A stretch of 64,000 bases of DNA from Onishia taeanensis (GTDB taxonomy: Bacteria; Pseudomonadota; Gammaproteobacteria; Pseudomonadales; Halomonadaceae). Made by a program: the position numbers and the translations under genes. The stretch lies in the NCBI RefSeq assembly GCF_900100755.1, contig NZ_FNCI01000001.1, positions 372,001-436,000 on the forward strand, given 5' to 3'. Positions 40,785-48,756 of this stretch are shown here, piece after piece (position 1 is the first letter of the stretch; each line of letters starts with the position of its first letter). The notes beneath the pieces were generated by a model. The model was not told the DNA's origin. It searched no databases and saw nothing but the letters and a program-made list of their open reading frames with translations.

Positions 40785-43067
40785 TTAGTCCAGTAGTGAG
40801 TCAAAAAGGTCGTCAAGGCCTTGGTCTTTATTTTTTCTATCATGCCTGGTTTCTTTCCAAGCTTCATACATGTGGTCCTCGTATGCCATTTCATGTTCTT
40901 CTATCTCGGATATTTTCTCAGTAATGCTCTGGAATTCAGGGGAAAAGTCGAATCCTGATTTGTCGGCTATTGTGGATAGCGATGCCTTTAGAGTTTCGTA
41001 GTCAGACGTTGAGTTGCAGTCTTTAAGTTCATCGTAAAAGAATTCGTCGCGGTATGTGTCTATTAGGTTTTCAATTTCATCATGGAGTTCGTTGCTTTCT
41101 TTCTCAAAGGGAGTTGTTTCAAGTAGATTCTCAATCTCATTAGATGAGCAGACTTTCATGGCTTCTTCTATTATGGCTTTAGAAATTTTTGATTGAAGCT
41201 CTTCTTTTTTATTGGCGAATGTTAGTGTGCTGTTTGAAACTGTATTAAGTAATACGATGCCGCCATCAACATCGAAAGAGTTAGATGTCAACTCATCGAT
41301 AGTAGCATCGATTTTTGATCTTGCTAATTCACAGATCACACCGGATTGAAGTCGTTCTGCGGTTTCGATGATGGTGGTAATTATTCTTTCTATGTTGCTG
41401 TAGAATATTAAGCCGCCGTAATTAGGCGAGGGTTTTTTTCTGTCATTAAAAAGTCTTTCAAGAGAATTTGCAACTTTTGATTCGTTGGTTGATAGTTGTC
41501 TCAGTATATTTTCGTTTTCTGGGTTAAGTGAAAATTTTATAATTTTGTTTGCTTGTTTAAAATCAATGGCTCCCTCGATCATATCGACTGCATTTAGTGT
41601 GTCTTGACGGATGACTGAGTTTAGCATGTCAAGAACAGACGGATCGATAACTTTGATTTTTTCTCCAGGGTGTATAAACGATCCATTGAGTTCGTGGAGG
41701 GCTCGTCGCCAATTTGAGGGTTCAGTAGAAAACCCATAGCGTTGAGCACGAAGGTAGTGAAGCTTGTTGAATGCTTGCTCTAAGTTAGTCGGATCGCAGG
41801 TTCCACTATAGGTATATAGTGAAAGCAAAACACTCCGCCCTGCATCGCTAATTTGTTGCTCGTAGGCATGCCTCCATATCTCTGCAGGGTCTGCAAGCAA
41901 GTTGCGGACGAAATCTTGATAGTTCTGAGGGTCTATTGACTTTATGCGTTGAAATGTTGACAGCCATTCAATAAGTCTTGGGTTGAATTTGTTGTGTGTT
42001 ACAATTTCCTTATAAAATTTATTAGCTAGTAGTGCTGAGCGGTATCCTTTAGGAAGTTGACTGAAGTATATGTGGTTGTAGAGTATTTCTGCCCGCTGCT
42101 TCAGGCTGTAAGCGCCAATTTCCAACACGAATCGACTATCAATAATATTTGAATGTTTTAGTTTTTCAGAGGTGGCAATAGCCTGGCGGAGTATGTGTTC
42201 GCGTGTAGTCATGACTAATCGCGCACTGGGTGAGGATTGAACCATATCAATAAAATCTAGAATTGCACGATCTTCATTTCTAGTAAATTCTGTGGCGCGC
42301 TCGCCAAGGAATGTTGCACCCATGAAGTCATCAAAATAAAATATTTGTTTTTTATCTCTTTGATAGCGTTCTCGGCCAGTTTGGAAGTCATTCATTATCG
42401 AAATGATTTCGTAGCCACGCTCAAGGTGTGCATACAGCAGCATTTTAGCGAGAGATGTTTTCCCAACTCCGGGAACTCCGGAAATTATTACAACTCTTTC
42501 AGAGTCGAGCATATGAAGAGCTTTAGGGTAGGCATTGCTCATCACATATCGCTGGATGTCTCGATGAATTCGGTAAATTTCAAATTCACTTTGTGTAATA
42601 GAGTTGTTGTGAATTACTCGATCAAGTACTGCTCTGCTTGCGAGCCAGAGTTTGTAATACTTTCTTTCTATTGATGGGTATTTCCCGAGTAAATTGTTTA
42701 AGTCATCAGCTCCAATTATGTCACCACTTTTTATTTTTGAGCCAAAAATATCCTGTATTTTTGATTTATTGGCTGGAGTTAGACCTACGGAAGTCGTTAA
42801 TATGTAGCGATTGATGTTTATTCTTGTCTGTTCTATTTTTTCTGCTTCTTTTATAAGGCTGCTTATTAAGCCGGAAAATCCAGTTCCAGCATAATGCTTG
42901 CACTGAACTATAATGTCACCATCTGCATGAGAATGCCGAAAGTCTATCCCTTGGTCACGACCGGTCTTAAAAGACTCAAGTTCTATGTTGTCACGCTCTT
43001 GGATTAAGTCTCTAGACAAGTTTTCGAAGTCATTTGGAGAAAGCTGTTTGAAGTCGTAGTGAGGCAT
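40785..43067 (-). CDS. Mrr-type restriction endonuclease fused to STAND NTPase
   Basis: A 760-residue, strongly AT-rich gene. Residues about 1-125 form an Mrr-like PD-(D/E)XK nuclease: LSPNDFENLSRDLIQ supplies E15, GRDQGID gives D42 and DIIVQCKHY gives Q55/K57. A STAND-type (nSTAND3-like) NTPase follows with Walker A GVPGVGKT (197-204) and Walker B FYFDDF. The C-terminal 350 residues are helical and likely form the sensor. Related fusions act in anti-phage defence, which I infer here. It lies in opposite orientation between two copies of the Q-gene 3' end, a cargo insertion. Confidence 0.82.
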   Translation of the reverse strand: MPHYDFKQLSPNDFENLSRDLIQERDNIELESFKTGRDQGIDFRHSHADGDIIVQCKHYAGTGFSGLISSLIKEAEKIEQTRININRYILTTSVGLTPANKSKIQDIFGSKIKSGDIIGADDLNNLLGKYPSIERKYYKLWLASRAVLDRVIHNNSITQSEFEIYRIHRDIQRYVMSNAYPKALHMLDSERVVIISGVPGVGKTSLAKMLLYAHLERGYEIISIMNDFQTGRERYQRDKKQIFYFDDFMGATFLGERATEFTRNEDRAILDFIDMVQSSPSARLVMTTREHILRQAIATSEKLKHSNIIDSRFVLEIGAYSLKQRAEILYNHIYFSQLPKGYRSALLANKFYKEIVTHNKFNPRLIEWLSTFQRIKSIDPQNYQDFVRNLLADPAEIWRHAYEQQISDAGRSVLLSLYTYSGTCDPTNLEQAFNKLHYLRAQRYGFSTEPSNWRRALHELNGSFIHPGEKIKVIDPSVLDMLNSVIRQDTLNAVDMIEGAIDFKQANKIIKFSLNPENENILRQLSTNESKVANSLERLFNDRKKPSPNYGGLIFYSNIERIITTIIETAERLQSGVICELARSKIDATIDELTSNSFDVDGGIVLLNTVSNSTLTFANKKEELQSKISKAIIEEAMKVCSSNEIENLLETTPFEKESNELHDEIENLIDTYRDEFFYDELKDCNSTSDYETLKASLSTIADKSGFDFSPEFQSITEKISEIEEHEMAYEDHMYEAWKETRHDRKNKDQGLDDLFDSLLD

Positions 43068-43240
43068 CTCTAAGCCTATGCGGGTTTTTAAGTGTAGTTT
43101 ATTTTTTCATCTTAACAGATCCATCAGCCTGTTGGGATGTAGGAAAACGCTGAGCTTTCTGCCTACAACTTATGTCTTAACATTTCGCGCTATACAGATT
43201 TTCTGATGGCTTCGTAAGGAGAGCTGGACATCAGAGATGT

Positions 43241-43477
43241 ATCACAGCCATGAGGGAGCCCGGCCCCTCATTCAGGCGGCTGCTGGTGCTGCTCATCCAG
43301 GCCCGAGAGCTAGGCCGGCGTGTAAAAGGGGAACGGGGTAGAAGCTACGACCAGATTGCCGCCAATACTGTTCCCTATGCACAGCAGTTGGGGGGCCGCC
43401 GGGGATGGCATCAGGGCTGTGGCGAAAGTGGCAGGCGATCAAGGACGCGGCAAAAGCAGCTCGGGCCTCGCCGGTTC
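43241..43477 (+). pseudogene. Duplicated 3' fragment of the Q-position gene
   Basis: This stretch matches about 40373-40620 closely at DNA level (for example GCTCATCCAGGCCCG, CGGCGTGTAAAAGGG, GATCAAGGACGCGG), but carries indels and lacks the first two thirds of the gene. Its open frame cannot make the full domain. With the intact gene it flanks the STAND gene as a direct repeat. Confidence 0.82.
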
Positions 43478-43612
43478 TACTGGCAAAGCTATAATTCCTC
43501 CCATCCCGAATCTACTACCAAAAGCTCAAGAGTTCTTGCGTCAGTCGGGGGTGACAGCCTGGAAAGAGGCCTATAGGCTGGACTGAGTCCCGGTGGAGCA
43601 AGGATGCTGCCA
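43473..43612 (+). repeat. Element X, copy 3 (prophage)
   Basis: Shares the upstream TCTACTGGCAAAG and CCCGAATCTACTACC blocks with copy 2, then the TTCTTGCGTCAG arm, GGGGGTGACAGCC, an inner hairpin CAGCCT/AGGCTG and GAGCAAGGATGCTGCC. A TATAAT sits at 43490-43495 near its 5' edge. In this copy the element abuts the Q-gene fragment and precedes the DUF4145 gene. Confidence 0.75.
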
Positions 43613-43721
43613 AAGTGAACAATTTTATTGTGGCTGATAGCGTTTTCTTACATTTCTGTGGAAATTTTTCGACAGGTAAATCGCCATATTTTAATAATTT
43701 CGCGCAATATATTGAGTTTAT

Positions 43722-44396
43722 ATGATGAGTTACGTGACCCCAGAGATAAGTAAAAAATCTTTTAATTGCCCACTGTGTGGCGTACATGCGCATATGTTGT
43801 GGTATCAATTTTCAAGGCAGCAAAGCGCAAGGCCTTATACTGAAGCTAAGTGTTCTCACTGTGATGAATCTTCATTATGGCGAATAGATGAAACGCAGGA
43901 GACCGTGTATGGTGAGATTATTCCGTTGCGTGGAACTATGTTGTTTCCTGATACTGGCGTTGCCCCGCTTCCTGATAAAGATATGCCAGACGATGTGAAA
44001 TCAGAGTATCAAGAGGCAGCAAGGATTTCAGGGAAATCACCTCGAGGAGCTGCAGCTTTACTGCGGCTGGGGTTACAGAAATTATGTAGGCACCTTGGAA
44101 AAGATGGGAAGAACATAAATTCTGACATTCGATCTCTTTCTGAAGATAATATTCTTCCTCCGATGGTTATTAAAGTTGCTGACACGGTGAGGATTACTGG
44201 AAATAATGCGGTGCACCCAGGTGAGATGTCAGAAGAAGACTTTGATCATGTTTCTTTAAGTCTTTTTGATTTGCTTAACTTTATAGTAAGGAAGGCTATT
44301 ACTGAACCCAGAGAGCTGGAATCTATATATCAGAGAATTCCAGAAAACCCCAGGGCTGCAGCAGAAAAGGAAGATGCAAAGCGTAGAGGGGAGTGA
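43722..44396 (+). CDS. DUF4145 domain protein with zinc ribbon
   Basis: A 224-residue protein. The N-terminus has a CxxC...CxxC zinc ribbon (FNCPLCG, CSHCDE). The DUF4145 domain (about 90-190), a HEPN-like all-helical fold, is shown by SPRGAAALLRLGLQKLCRHL and NNAVHPG. DUF4145 proteins occur with restriction and other defence genes; the activity is unknown. The gene is AT-rich cargo between elements X and R. The start is ATG at 43722 or the adjacent ATG at 43725. Confidence 0.8.
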   Translation: MMSYVTPEISKKSFNCPLCGVHAHMLWYQFSRQQSARPYTEAKCSHCDESSLWRIDETQETVYGEIIPLRGTMLFPDTGVAPLPDKDMPDDVKSEYQEAARISGKSPRGAAALLRLGLQKLCRHLGKDGKNINSDIRSLSEDNILPPMVIKVADTVRITGNNAVHPGEMSEEDFDHVSLSLFDLLNFIVRKAITEPRELESIYQRIPENPRAAAEKEDAKRRGE

Positions 44397-44485
44397 TAAG
44401 AAATACCACGTACATCGCATCAGTTGGCGGAAGGTTTTCTCTGCAAATTGCGATGGAGTTAATCTAAATATGAAAGAGTTTGTCT

Positions 44486-45781
44486 GTGAATACAAATATG
44501 GTGGTTACTTGTTCCACTTGTGAGCAAGATATTGATTGTCGCATTGGGTACTCGAATCGTACTGTCCAGCCATTAAGCTTTGGGTGTCCGGTTTGTGGTT
44601 CGCTTCTCGAAATAACTTTGGATATATCTTGTGCGCCGCAATCAGGTTTTTCATTTAAAGGTTGTCAACCTTGTGAAGATAGAGCTCAAGGTTCATTCGG
44701 CAGCGGCAACCCCTTTGTTAATCTCCATCTTGATTTCCCAGTTAGAGAAGGGGGTTATAGAATGGGTGAAACTCCATATTTAATGGCTTTCGAAGAGGTT
44801 GAGAAGAACTCAGAAGACCATGTGGTTGCTCAGAGGAAAATGCATGATTTTACGATGAAGCTGGACATTTTAAATGAAATGCACGAGAAAGCCGATGAAG
44901 TCAGGCGACTTATAAACTTATATAGCGGGAAAAATAAGCAGCTTTTTCAATTGCGCGCATCTCAGTTTCTGGAGAAGCCGGAAAACAAGTCGCTGCTTCC
45001 TCAGGATGTTAATGCTACGCTTTATTTGGTTATAGCAAAGGCATTTTTCCCTTTTACTGTTTTTGGTCAGGGGAAAGAAATATCATCGGCTATGCCGCGC
45101 TTAATGAATGGTCTTGATCAAGATAAGCTGGATGAGTTCGTTCTAAGCTTGGAGCAGTCTTCTTTTTTGCCGACTCTTCATCGGGATTGTATTAAATTAT
45201 ATCCAAGGATATTTTACGCGGAGCTTCCTCTCCGTCCGGCTTTGTTTTTGGATATGACTAGGCATGCTGGCACTGAGAAAGTCGCCACTAAAATATCATC
45301 ACAAGATTTTTTGACTTTAAAAGATCTGTACAAAGATATTATCGAGGTTGTTAATCGTCAGCTTGTTCTAGTTGCGGGGCTGAATAATCTTCAGCACCGA
45401 GGTGGTGCTGATTCCTTCAAGGCCATAGACGGCGGCTCTCTTAGTAGCCTTAGAAAATTCTCTGAAAAGACACTTTCGAACAAGTTTAAATATTTGGATG
45501 ATTGTTGGTTTAATCTGTCCGGCGAGGTTTTTAATCTCGGTCTTCGAAATGCAATAGCACATAATAACATTGATTACGATGTCTCTTCGCAAGTTATCAC
45601 CTACTACCCTGAGGGCGGCAGGCTGGAGGAGCCGATAGCTCGTAAAATGGTTTTTCTAGACTTTATGCAGTTGTTGCTCGATTCTTTTCGAGAGATGCAT
45701 AATCTTAATCATGTTATGAAGAGTATCTTGTACTATAAGTATTTGGTTTATGACCGTCGCTATTCCAGTAGTGGGGATTAA
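44486..45781 (+). CDS. Unrecognised zinc-ribbon protein with a HEPN-type RNAIAH motif
   Basis: A 431-residue AT-rich cargo protein. An N-terminal zinc ribbon (CSTCEQDIDC, FGCPVCG) is followed by a helical body, ending in a segment with R354-N-A-I-A-H359, the R-x4-H motif of HEPN ribonucleases (LGLRNAIAHNNIDYD). No known family was recognised. The start is uncertain: GTG 44486 is chosen after AAAGAGTTT; TTG 44480 and ATG 44498 are alternatives. It follows the DUF4145 gene by 89 nt, suggesting a two-gene system of zinc-ribbon/HEPN-like proteins. Confidence 0.65.
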   Translation: MNTNMVVTCSTCEQDIDCRIGYSNRTVQPLSFGCPVCGSLLEITLDISCAPQSGFSFKGCQPCEDRAQGSFGSGNPFVNLHLDFPVREGGYRMGETPYLMAFEEVEKNSEDHVVAQRKMHDFTMKLDILNEMHEKADEVRRLINLYSGKNKQLFQLRASQFLEKPENKSLLPQDVNATLYLVIAKAFFPFTVFGQGKEISSAMPRLMNGLDQDKLDEFVLSLEQSSFLPTLHRDCIKLYPRIFYAELPLRPALFLDMTRHAGTEKVATKISSQDFLTLKDLYKDIIEVVNRQLVLVAGLNNLQHRGGADSFKAIDGGSLSSLRKFSEKTLSNKFKYLDDCWFNLSGEVFNLGLRNAIAHNNIDYDVSSQVITYYPEGGRLEEPIARKMVFLDFMQLLLDSFREMHNLNHVMKSILYYKYLVYDRRYSSSGD

Positions 45782-45830
45782 ACGTCTAATGTGGTGAACC
45801 TGGCTTTGCCGAGTGGGCACTACTACTTAA

Positions 45831-46055
45831 GTTGGGCAAATATCCACTATTGAGGTGGGTTGGCGGAACTTACGCCGAGCGCCATACACCATAAGCCTCG
45901 CTGGCCACTAGGCGGGGCGTTTTGCTTTGACGCAGGCGGGAAAGACGGCAAGTCGCTGGGCTCATAATCCAGATATACTGGGCTTGACTCCCGTACCTGC
46001 TACCGCTAACGCGCCCTGGTCTTGTGCTGGAACGCTTACGCTTTTGCCGTATCGA
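45831..46055 (+). repeat. Element R, copy 2
   Basis: The order is the same as in copies 1 and 3: TTGGGCAAATATCCAC, TTACGCCGAGCGCC, a hairpin GCCTCGC/GGCGGGGC followed by TTTTGC (45894-45923), a tRNA-like unit, then a diverged second hairpin. It follows the HEPN-motif gene by about 50 nt. Confidence 0.72.
45931..46005 (+). ncRNA. Degenerate initiator-tRNA-like sequence in element R2
   Basis: The anticodon arm is perfect: CTGGG-CTCATAA-TCCAG (one G-T pair) with anticodon CAT and the loop sequence of initiator tRNA. The acceptor GCAGG pairs with CCTGC with one inner mismatch; the D-stem has a mismatch (GAA/GTC). The T-loop is CTTGACT. The 3' end reads TACCG instead of TACCA. Confidence 0.5.
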
Positions 46056-46214
46056 CCCACTTTCATCCTAGCCCCCGGCTAGTGGGCATGAACTGCCTTA
46101 ATGCTGGACAAATATCCACTTTTGAAGTAACTTATATGTAGCTTGGCGATAGTTACGCCGGGCGACATACAACATCACGCCTCGCCGATTTCCCGGTGAG
46201 GCGTTTTGCTTTGA

Positions 46215-46290
46215 CGCAGGCGGGACAGACGGCAAGTCGCTGGGCTCATAACCCCAGGGATACCGGGCCCAACTCCCAGGCCTATTACCA
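46215..46290 (+). ncRNA. Degenerate initiator-tRNA-like sequence in element R3
   Basis: Has C1 opposite T72, A73 and CCA, the GAC/GTC D-stem, and an anticodon stem CTGGG/CCCAG with three G-C pairs. The anticodon loop CTCATAAC has 8 nt instead of 7. The acceptor stem has one mismatch and one G-T pair. It is followed 5 nt later by a strong terminator. Confidence 0.5.
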
Positions 46291-46294
46291 CTTT

Positions 46295-46321
46295 AACGCC
46301 CTGGCCATGTGCCGGGGCGTT
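46295..46321 (+). terminator. Intrinsic terminator of element R3
   Basis: AACGCCCTGGC pairs with GCCGGGGCGTT around a 5-nt loop and is followed by TGTGTTT. It lies upstream of the lysis genes, where lambda has tR' that needs Q-type antitermination. Confidence 0.75.
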
Positions 46322-46466
46322 TGTGTTTATGCTGCCTCACTCGTCCCCCCCGAATCCAGTTCTCCAGCTGGTGGGGTGGCGACGTCTGTTGATCATGCGC
46401 CGCCAGGCGCATTGCCCGCCGTACCGGGCTTTTCTTTAGCCAACGCAATGACGAGCCGAGTCCGCC

Positions 46467-46733
46467 ATGTCTTCACGAGTCGCCATCGAAGAGGGCGCCC
46501 GCATCGCCCCGGTCGGCTTCGGCTGGGCGACGATCATGAATGCCGATCCTGCTACTCAGGTGGGTCTGGGCGCCGGCATTCTGACCTGCCTCTACATGCT
46601 GGGGCAGCTGTGGTGGATATGGCGCCGTGCGCGTATCGAAGACGAGAAGCTAAAGATGCTTAAGCGCGAGCATCTGGCCGAGCTTGCCGCCAAGCGCGAC
46701 ACAGGATCATCTCAGTCAGTGGGTGAGTCATGA
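46467..46733 (+). CDS. Phage holin-like protein
   Basis: An 88-residue protein with one or two membrane segments (about residues 12-27 and 32-52, QVGLGAGILTCLYMLGQLWW) and a charged C-terminus. Its position directly before the endolysin gene marks it as a holin or pinholin. The stop overlaps the endolysin start by 4 nt. Confidence 0.75.
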   Translation: MSSRVAIEEGARIAPVGFGWATIMNADPATQVGLGAGILTCLYMLGQLWWIWRRARIEDEKLKMLKREHLAELAAKRDTGSSQSVGES

Positions 46734-47248
46734 GAATGCTCAAGCGCATCGGCATTGCAGCCCTGGGTAGTTCGACGGCCATGGGGCTGGCACTGAGTAC
46801 GGTGAGCCACTTCGAAGGCAAGGAGAACGCGGCCTACGTCGACCCAGTAGGCGTAGTGACCATCTGCTATGGCCACACCGCTACCGCCCGAATAGGCCAG
46901 ACACACAGTGATATGCAATGCCAGGAGCTGCTGGCCAACGACCTGGGCGATGCATTCGACGCTCTCGACCGCTATGTCGATGTCGATCTGCCGCCTGCGC
47001 GCGAGGCGGCGCTGGCGTCGTTCGTCTACAACGTCGGCGTCGGTGCCTTCCAGCGCTCGACCCTGCTGCGTAAGCTCAATGCGGGGCAGGTGGTCGAGGC
47101 ATGCAACGAACTGAGCCGCTGGGTATATGCCGGCGGCAAGCATCTGGCCGGGCTGGTGCGGCGCCGAGCAGTCGAGCGTGAGCTCTGCCTCTATCAGCCG
47201 CCTGACGAAGCCATGCTGGCCGGCGATGCCGATAAGGGTGAGGGCTGA
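46730..47248 (+). CDS. Endolysin, GH24 lysozyme with SAR-type N-terminus
   Basis: A 172-residue muramidase. The catalytic triad fits the T4/P21 spacing: E29 (HFEGKE), D38 and T44 (DPVGVVTIC). Residues about 7-25 are weakly hydrophobic, rich in Ala, Gly and Ser, as in signal-anchor-release endolysins, which work with pinholins. It overlaps the holin stop and its TGA shares bases with the Rz start. Confidence 0.9.
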   Translation: MRMLKRIGIAALGSSTAMGLALSTVSHFEGKENAAYVDPVGVVTICYGHTATARIGQTHSDMQCQELLANDLGDAFDALDRYVDVDLPPAREAALASFVYNVGVGAFQRSTLLRKLNAGQVVEACNELSRWVYAGGKHLAGLVRRRAVERELCLYQPPDEAMLAGDADKGEG

Positions 47249-47646
47249 TGGTTTCGACCATTCGCTGGGTGCCGGGCTGGGTGTGGCTGCTACTGGCTGG
47301 CCTTGCCGCTGCGGTGACTGGTTGGCTGCATTTGGAGACGGTGACCGCCGAGCGGGAGGCGGCGCTAGCTGATCTACGAGCGGCGCGGATTGAGAACACT
47401 GCACTGGTGGCGACTCTTGAATGGCGTCGGCAGCAAGCTGAGCGGAAGGACGCGGCGCTAGCGGAACGAACACGCGCCTTGGAGGCAGCTAATGACGAAA
47501 CCGCCACCGCTCGCGCTGCGCTGACCCGACTCGAGCGAGATGATGCCGAGACCGCTGACTGGTCGAGCACTGCTGTGCCAGAGGCAGTGATCGCTTGGGT
47601 AAAAAAGAATATCGGAAGTACGGCTGCTAGCAGCGCTTCCCAGTGA
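47248..47646 (+). CDS. Rz-like inner-membrane spanin
   Basis: A 132-residue protein with one N-terminal membrane helix (about 8-26, WVPGWVWLLLAGLAAAVTGW) and a long periplasmic coiled coil rich in Ala, Glu and Arg, the i-spanin plan. It joins inner and outer membrane during the last step of lysis. Its partner Rz1 is not embedded in it but lies 1.1 kb downstream after a methylase gene. Confidence 0.8.
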   Translation: MVSTIRWVPGWVWLLLAGLAAAVTGWLHLETVTAEREAALADLRAARIENTALVATLEWRRQQAERKDAALAERTRALEAANDETATARAALTRLERDDAETADWSSTAVPEAVIAWVKKNIGSTAASSASQ

Positions 47647-47840
47647 AATATGAGAAATGCCTGCCTGAATGCGGGCAGTGAACCGAACAGAGAGAGAAAA
47701 GCATAAAGGCGGGCGAGCCATTGGTGTTGGAGCACCAAAGGCTCCCCGGCCAACGATGTCTAGGATCGTGAGCCGAGCGCGGCCCGCCCCCCGTGCACGG
47801 GAGCGGGCATGTTATCACGTTGATTCCGTTAAGGATGCTC

Positions 47841-48623
47841 ATGACCGCGAAACCCATTATCCCCTGGATCGGCGGCAAGCGACGCCTTGCCAAGCACATC
47901 TTGCCGCTGTTCCCGGAACACGTCTGCTACGTCGAACCCTTTGTGGGGGCAGGGGCGCTGTTCTTCATGAAGGAACCGTCGAAATCGGAGGTACTCAACG
48001 ACATCAACGGCGAGCTGATCAATCTGTACCGCATCGCCAAATACCACCTCGAGGAACTGTACAAAGAGTTCAAGTGGGCGATGAGCAGTCGACAGCAATG
48101 GGACTGGTTACAAGTAACGCCACCTGAAACGCTGACTGATGTTCAGCGTGCCGCTCGCTTCCTGTATCTGCAGAAACTGGCCTTCGGGGGCAAGGTCAAT
48201 GGTCAGAGCTTTGGCTCTGATACCACGTCGCGCCCTCGCTTCAACCTGTTTTCGCTTGAGCATGACCTGTCTGAAGCACACATGCGGCTAGCTGAGGCCA
48301 CGCTTGAGCACCTGTCCTGGGAGCGAGCGATAGCTAAGTATGCCCGACCGCACACGCTGTTCTATTGCGATCCACCTTACTGGAAGACCGAAGGCTACGG
48401 TGTTGAGTTTGGTTTCGAGCACTACGAGCGCCTTGCGGAGCTGATGGCCACGGTGAAAGGCAAGATCCTGGTCAGTATCAATGACCATCCAGATATTCGC
48501 CGAGTATTCGCAGGCTTCGATAAGAAGCCGCTACGCATCACTTATACCGCCGGGGGAGGCAAAAAGGCCAAGCCAGCCGGCGAGCTGCTGATTGCGAACT
48601 TCGAGCTTGAATGCGCGGCGTAG
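47841..48623 (+). CDS. DNA adenine methylase (Dam / D12 class)
   Basis: A 260-residue N6-adenine methyltransferase. The SAM-binding motif I is VEPFVGAGALFF (about 31-42), with the N-terminal PWIGGKRRLAK box of D12 enzymes and catalytic motif IV DPPY (177-180). The start is ATG 47841 after TTAAGGATGCTC. Target specificity cannot be read from sequence. It may protect phage DNA from restriction or alter regulation. It lies between the Rz-like and Rz1-like genes. Confidence 0.9.
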   Translation: MTAKPIIPWIGGKRRLAKHILPLFPEHVCYVEPFVGAGALFFMKEPSKSEVLNDINGELINLYRIAKYHLEELYKEFKWAMSSRQQWDWLQVTPPETLTDVQRAARFLYLQKLAFGGKVNGQSFGSDTTSRPRFNLFSLEHDLSEAHMRLAEATLEHLSWERAIAKYARPHTLFYCDPPYWKTEGYGVEFGFEHYERLAELMATVKGKILVSINDHPDIRRVFAGFDKKPLRITYTAGGGKKAKPAGELLIANFELECAA

Positions 48624-48756
48624 GGCCGCTGGGCTGCTTATCGGGCAGAAATTGAGATCGTCTCTTGAGATGGCGAGGATTGAATGGCACCCCCGGGCTG
48701 GGGGTGCCTGGATCTTCATCAACCTGTTTTCTGGTTAACCATGCAGGAGCGTGACG

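Larger units (their letters stand above)
43068..43721. other. Non-coding interval with Q-gene remnant and element X copy 3
   Basis: About 650 nt between the STAND gene and the DUF4145 gene. It holds the promoter side of the STAND gene, the broken copy of the Q-gene end (43241-43477), a TATAAT box (43490-43495) and element X copy 3. The rest (43613-43720) is AT-rich and shows nothing further. Confidence 0.6.
46104..46340 (+). repeat. Element R, copy 3
   Basis: The most regular copy of the hairpins: ACGCCTC/GAGGCGT with TTTT (46177-46207), a tRNA-like unit, then an 11-bp terminator at 46295-46321. It is separated from copy 2 by about 50 nt, so the two are near-tandem. Confidence 0.75.
45782..46466. 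other. Non-coding interval before the lysis genes (elements R2 and R3)
   Basis: About 685 nt with two tandem R elements (45831-46055 and 46104-46340), each with a terminator-like hairpin and a tRNA-like unit. The part after R3 (46341-46466) is a leader with short GC hairpins and no gene. It lies where lambda has the pR' leader and tR'. Confidence 0.6.

Noticed and set aside
43250-43576. Open frame of 108 codons starting MREPGPSF
   Set aside because: It is the broken duplicate of the Q-position gene end, reading out of frame into element X, not a gene.
24863-46290. Counting the three tRNA-like units as functional tRNA-fMet genes
   Set aside because: Each has a defect in a stem, loop length or the CCA end, so they are reported as tRNA-like only.
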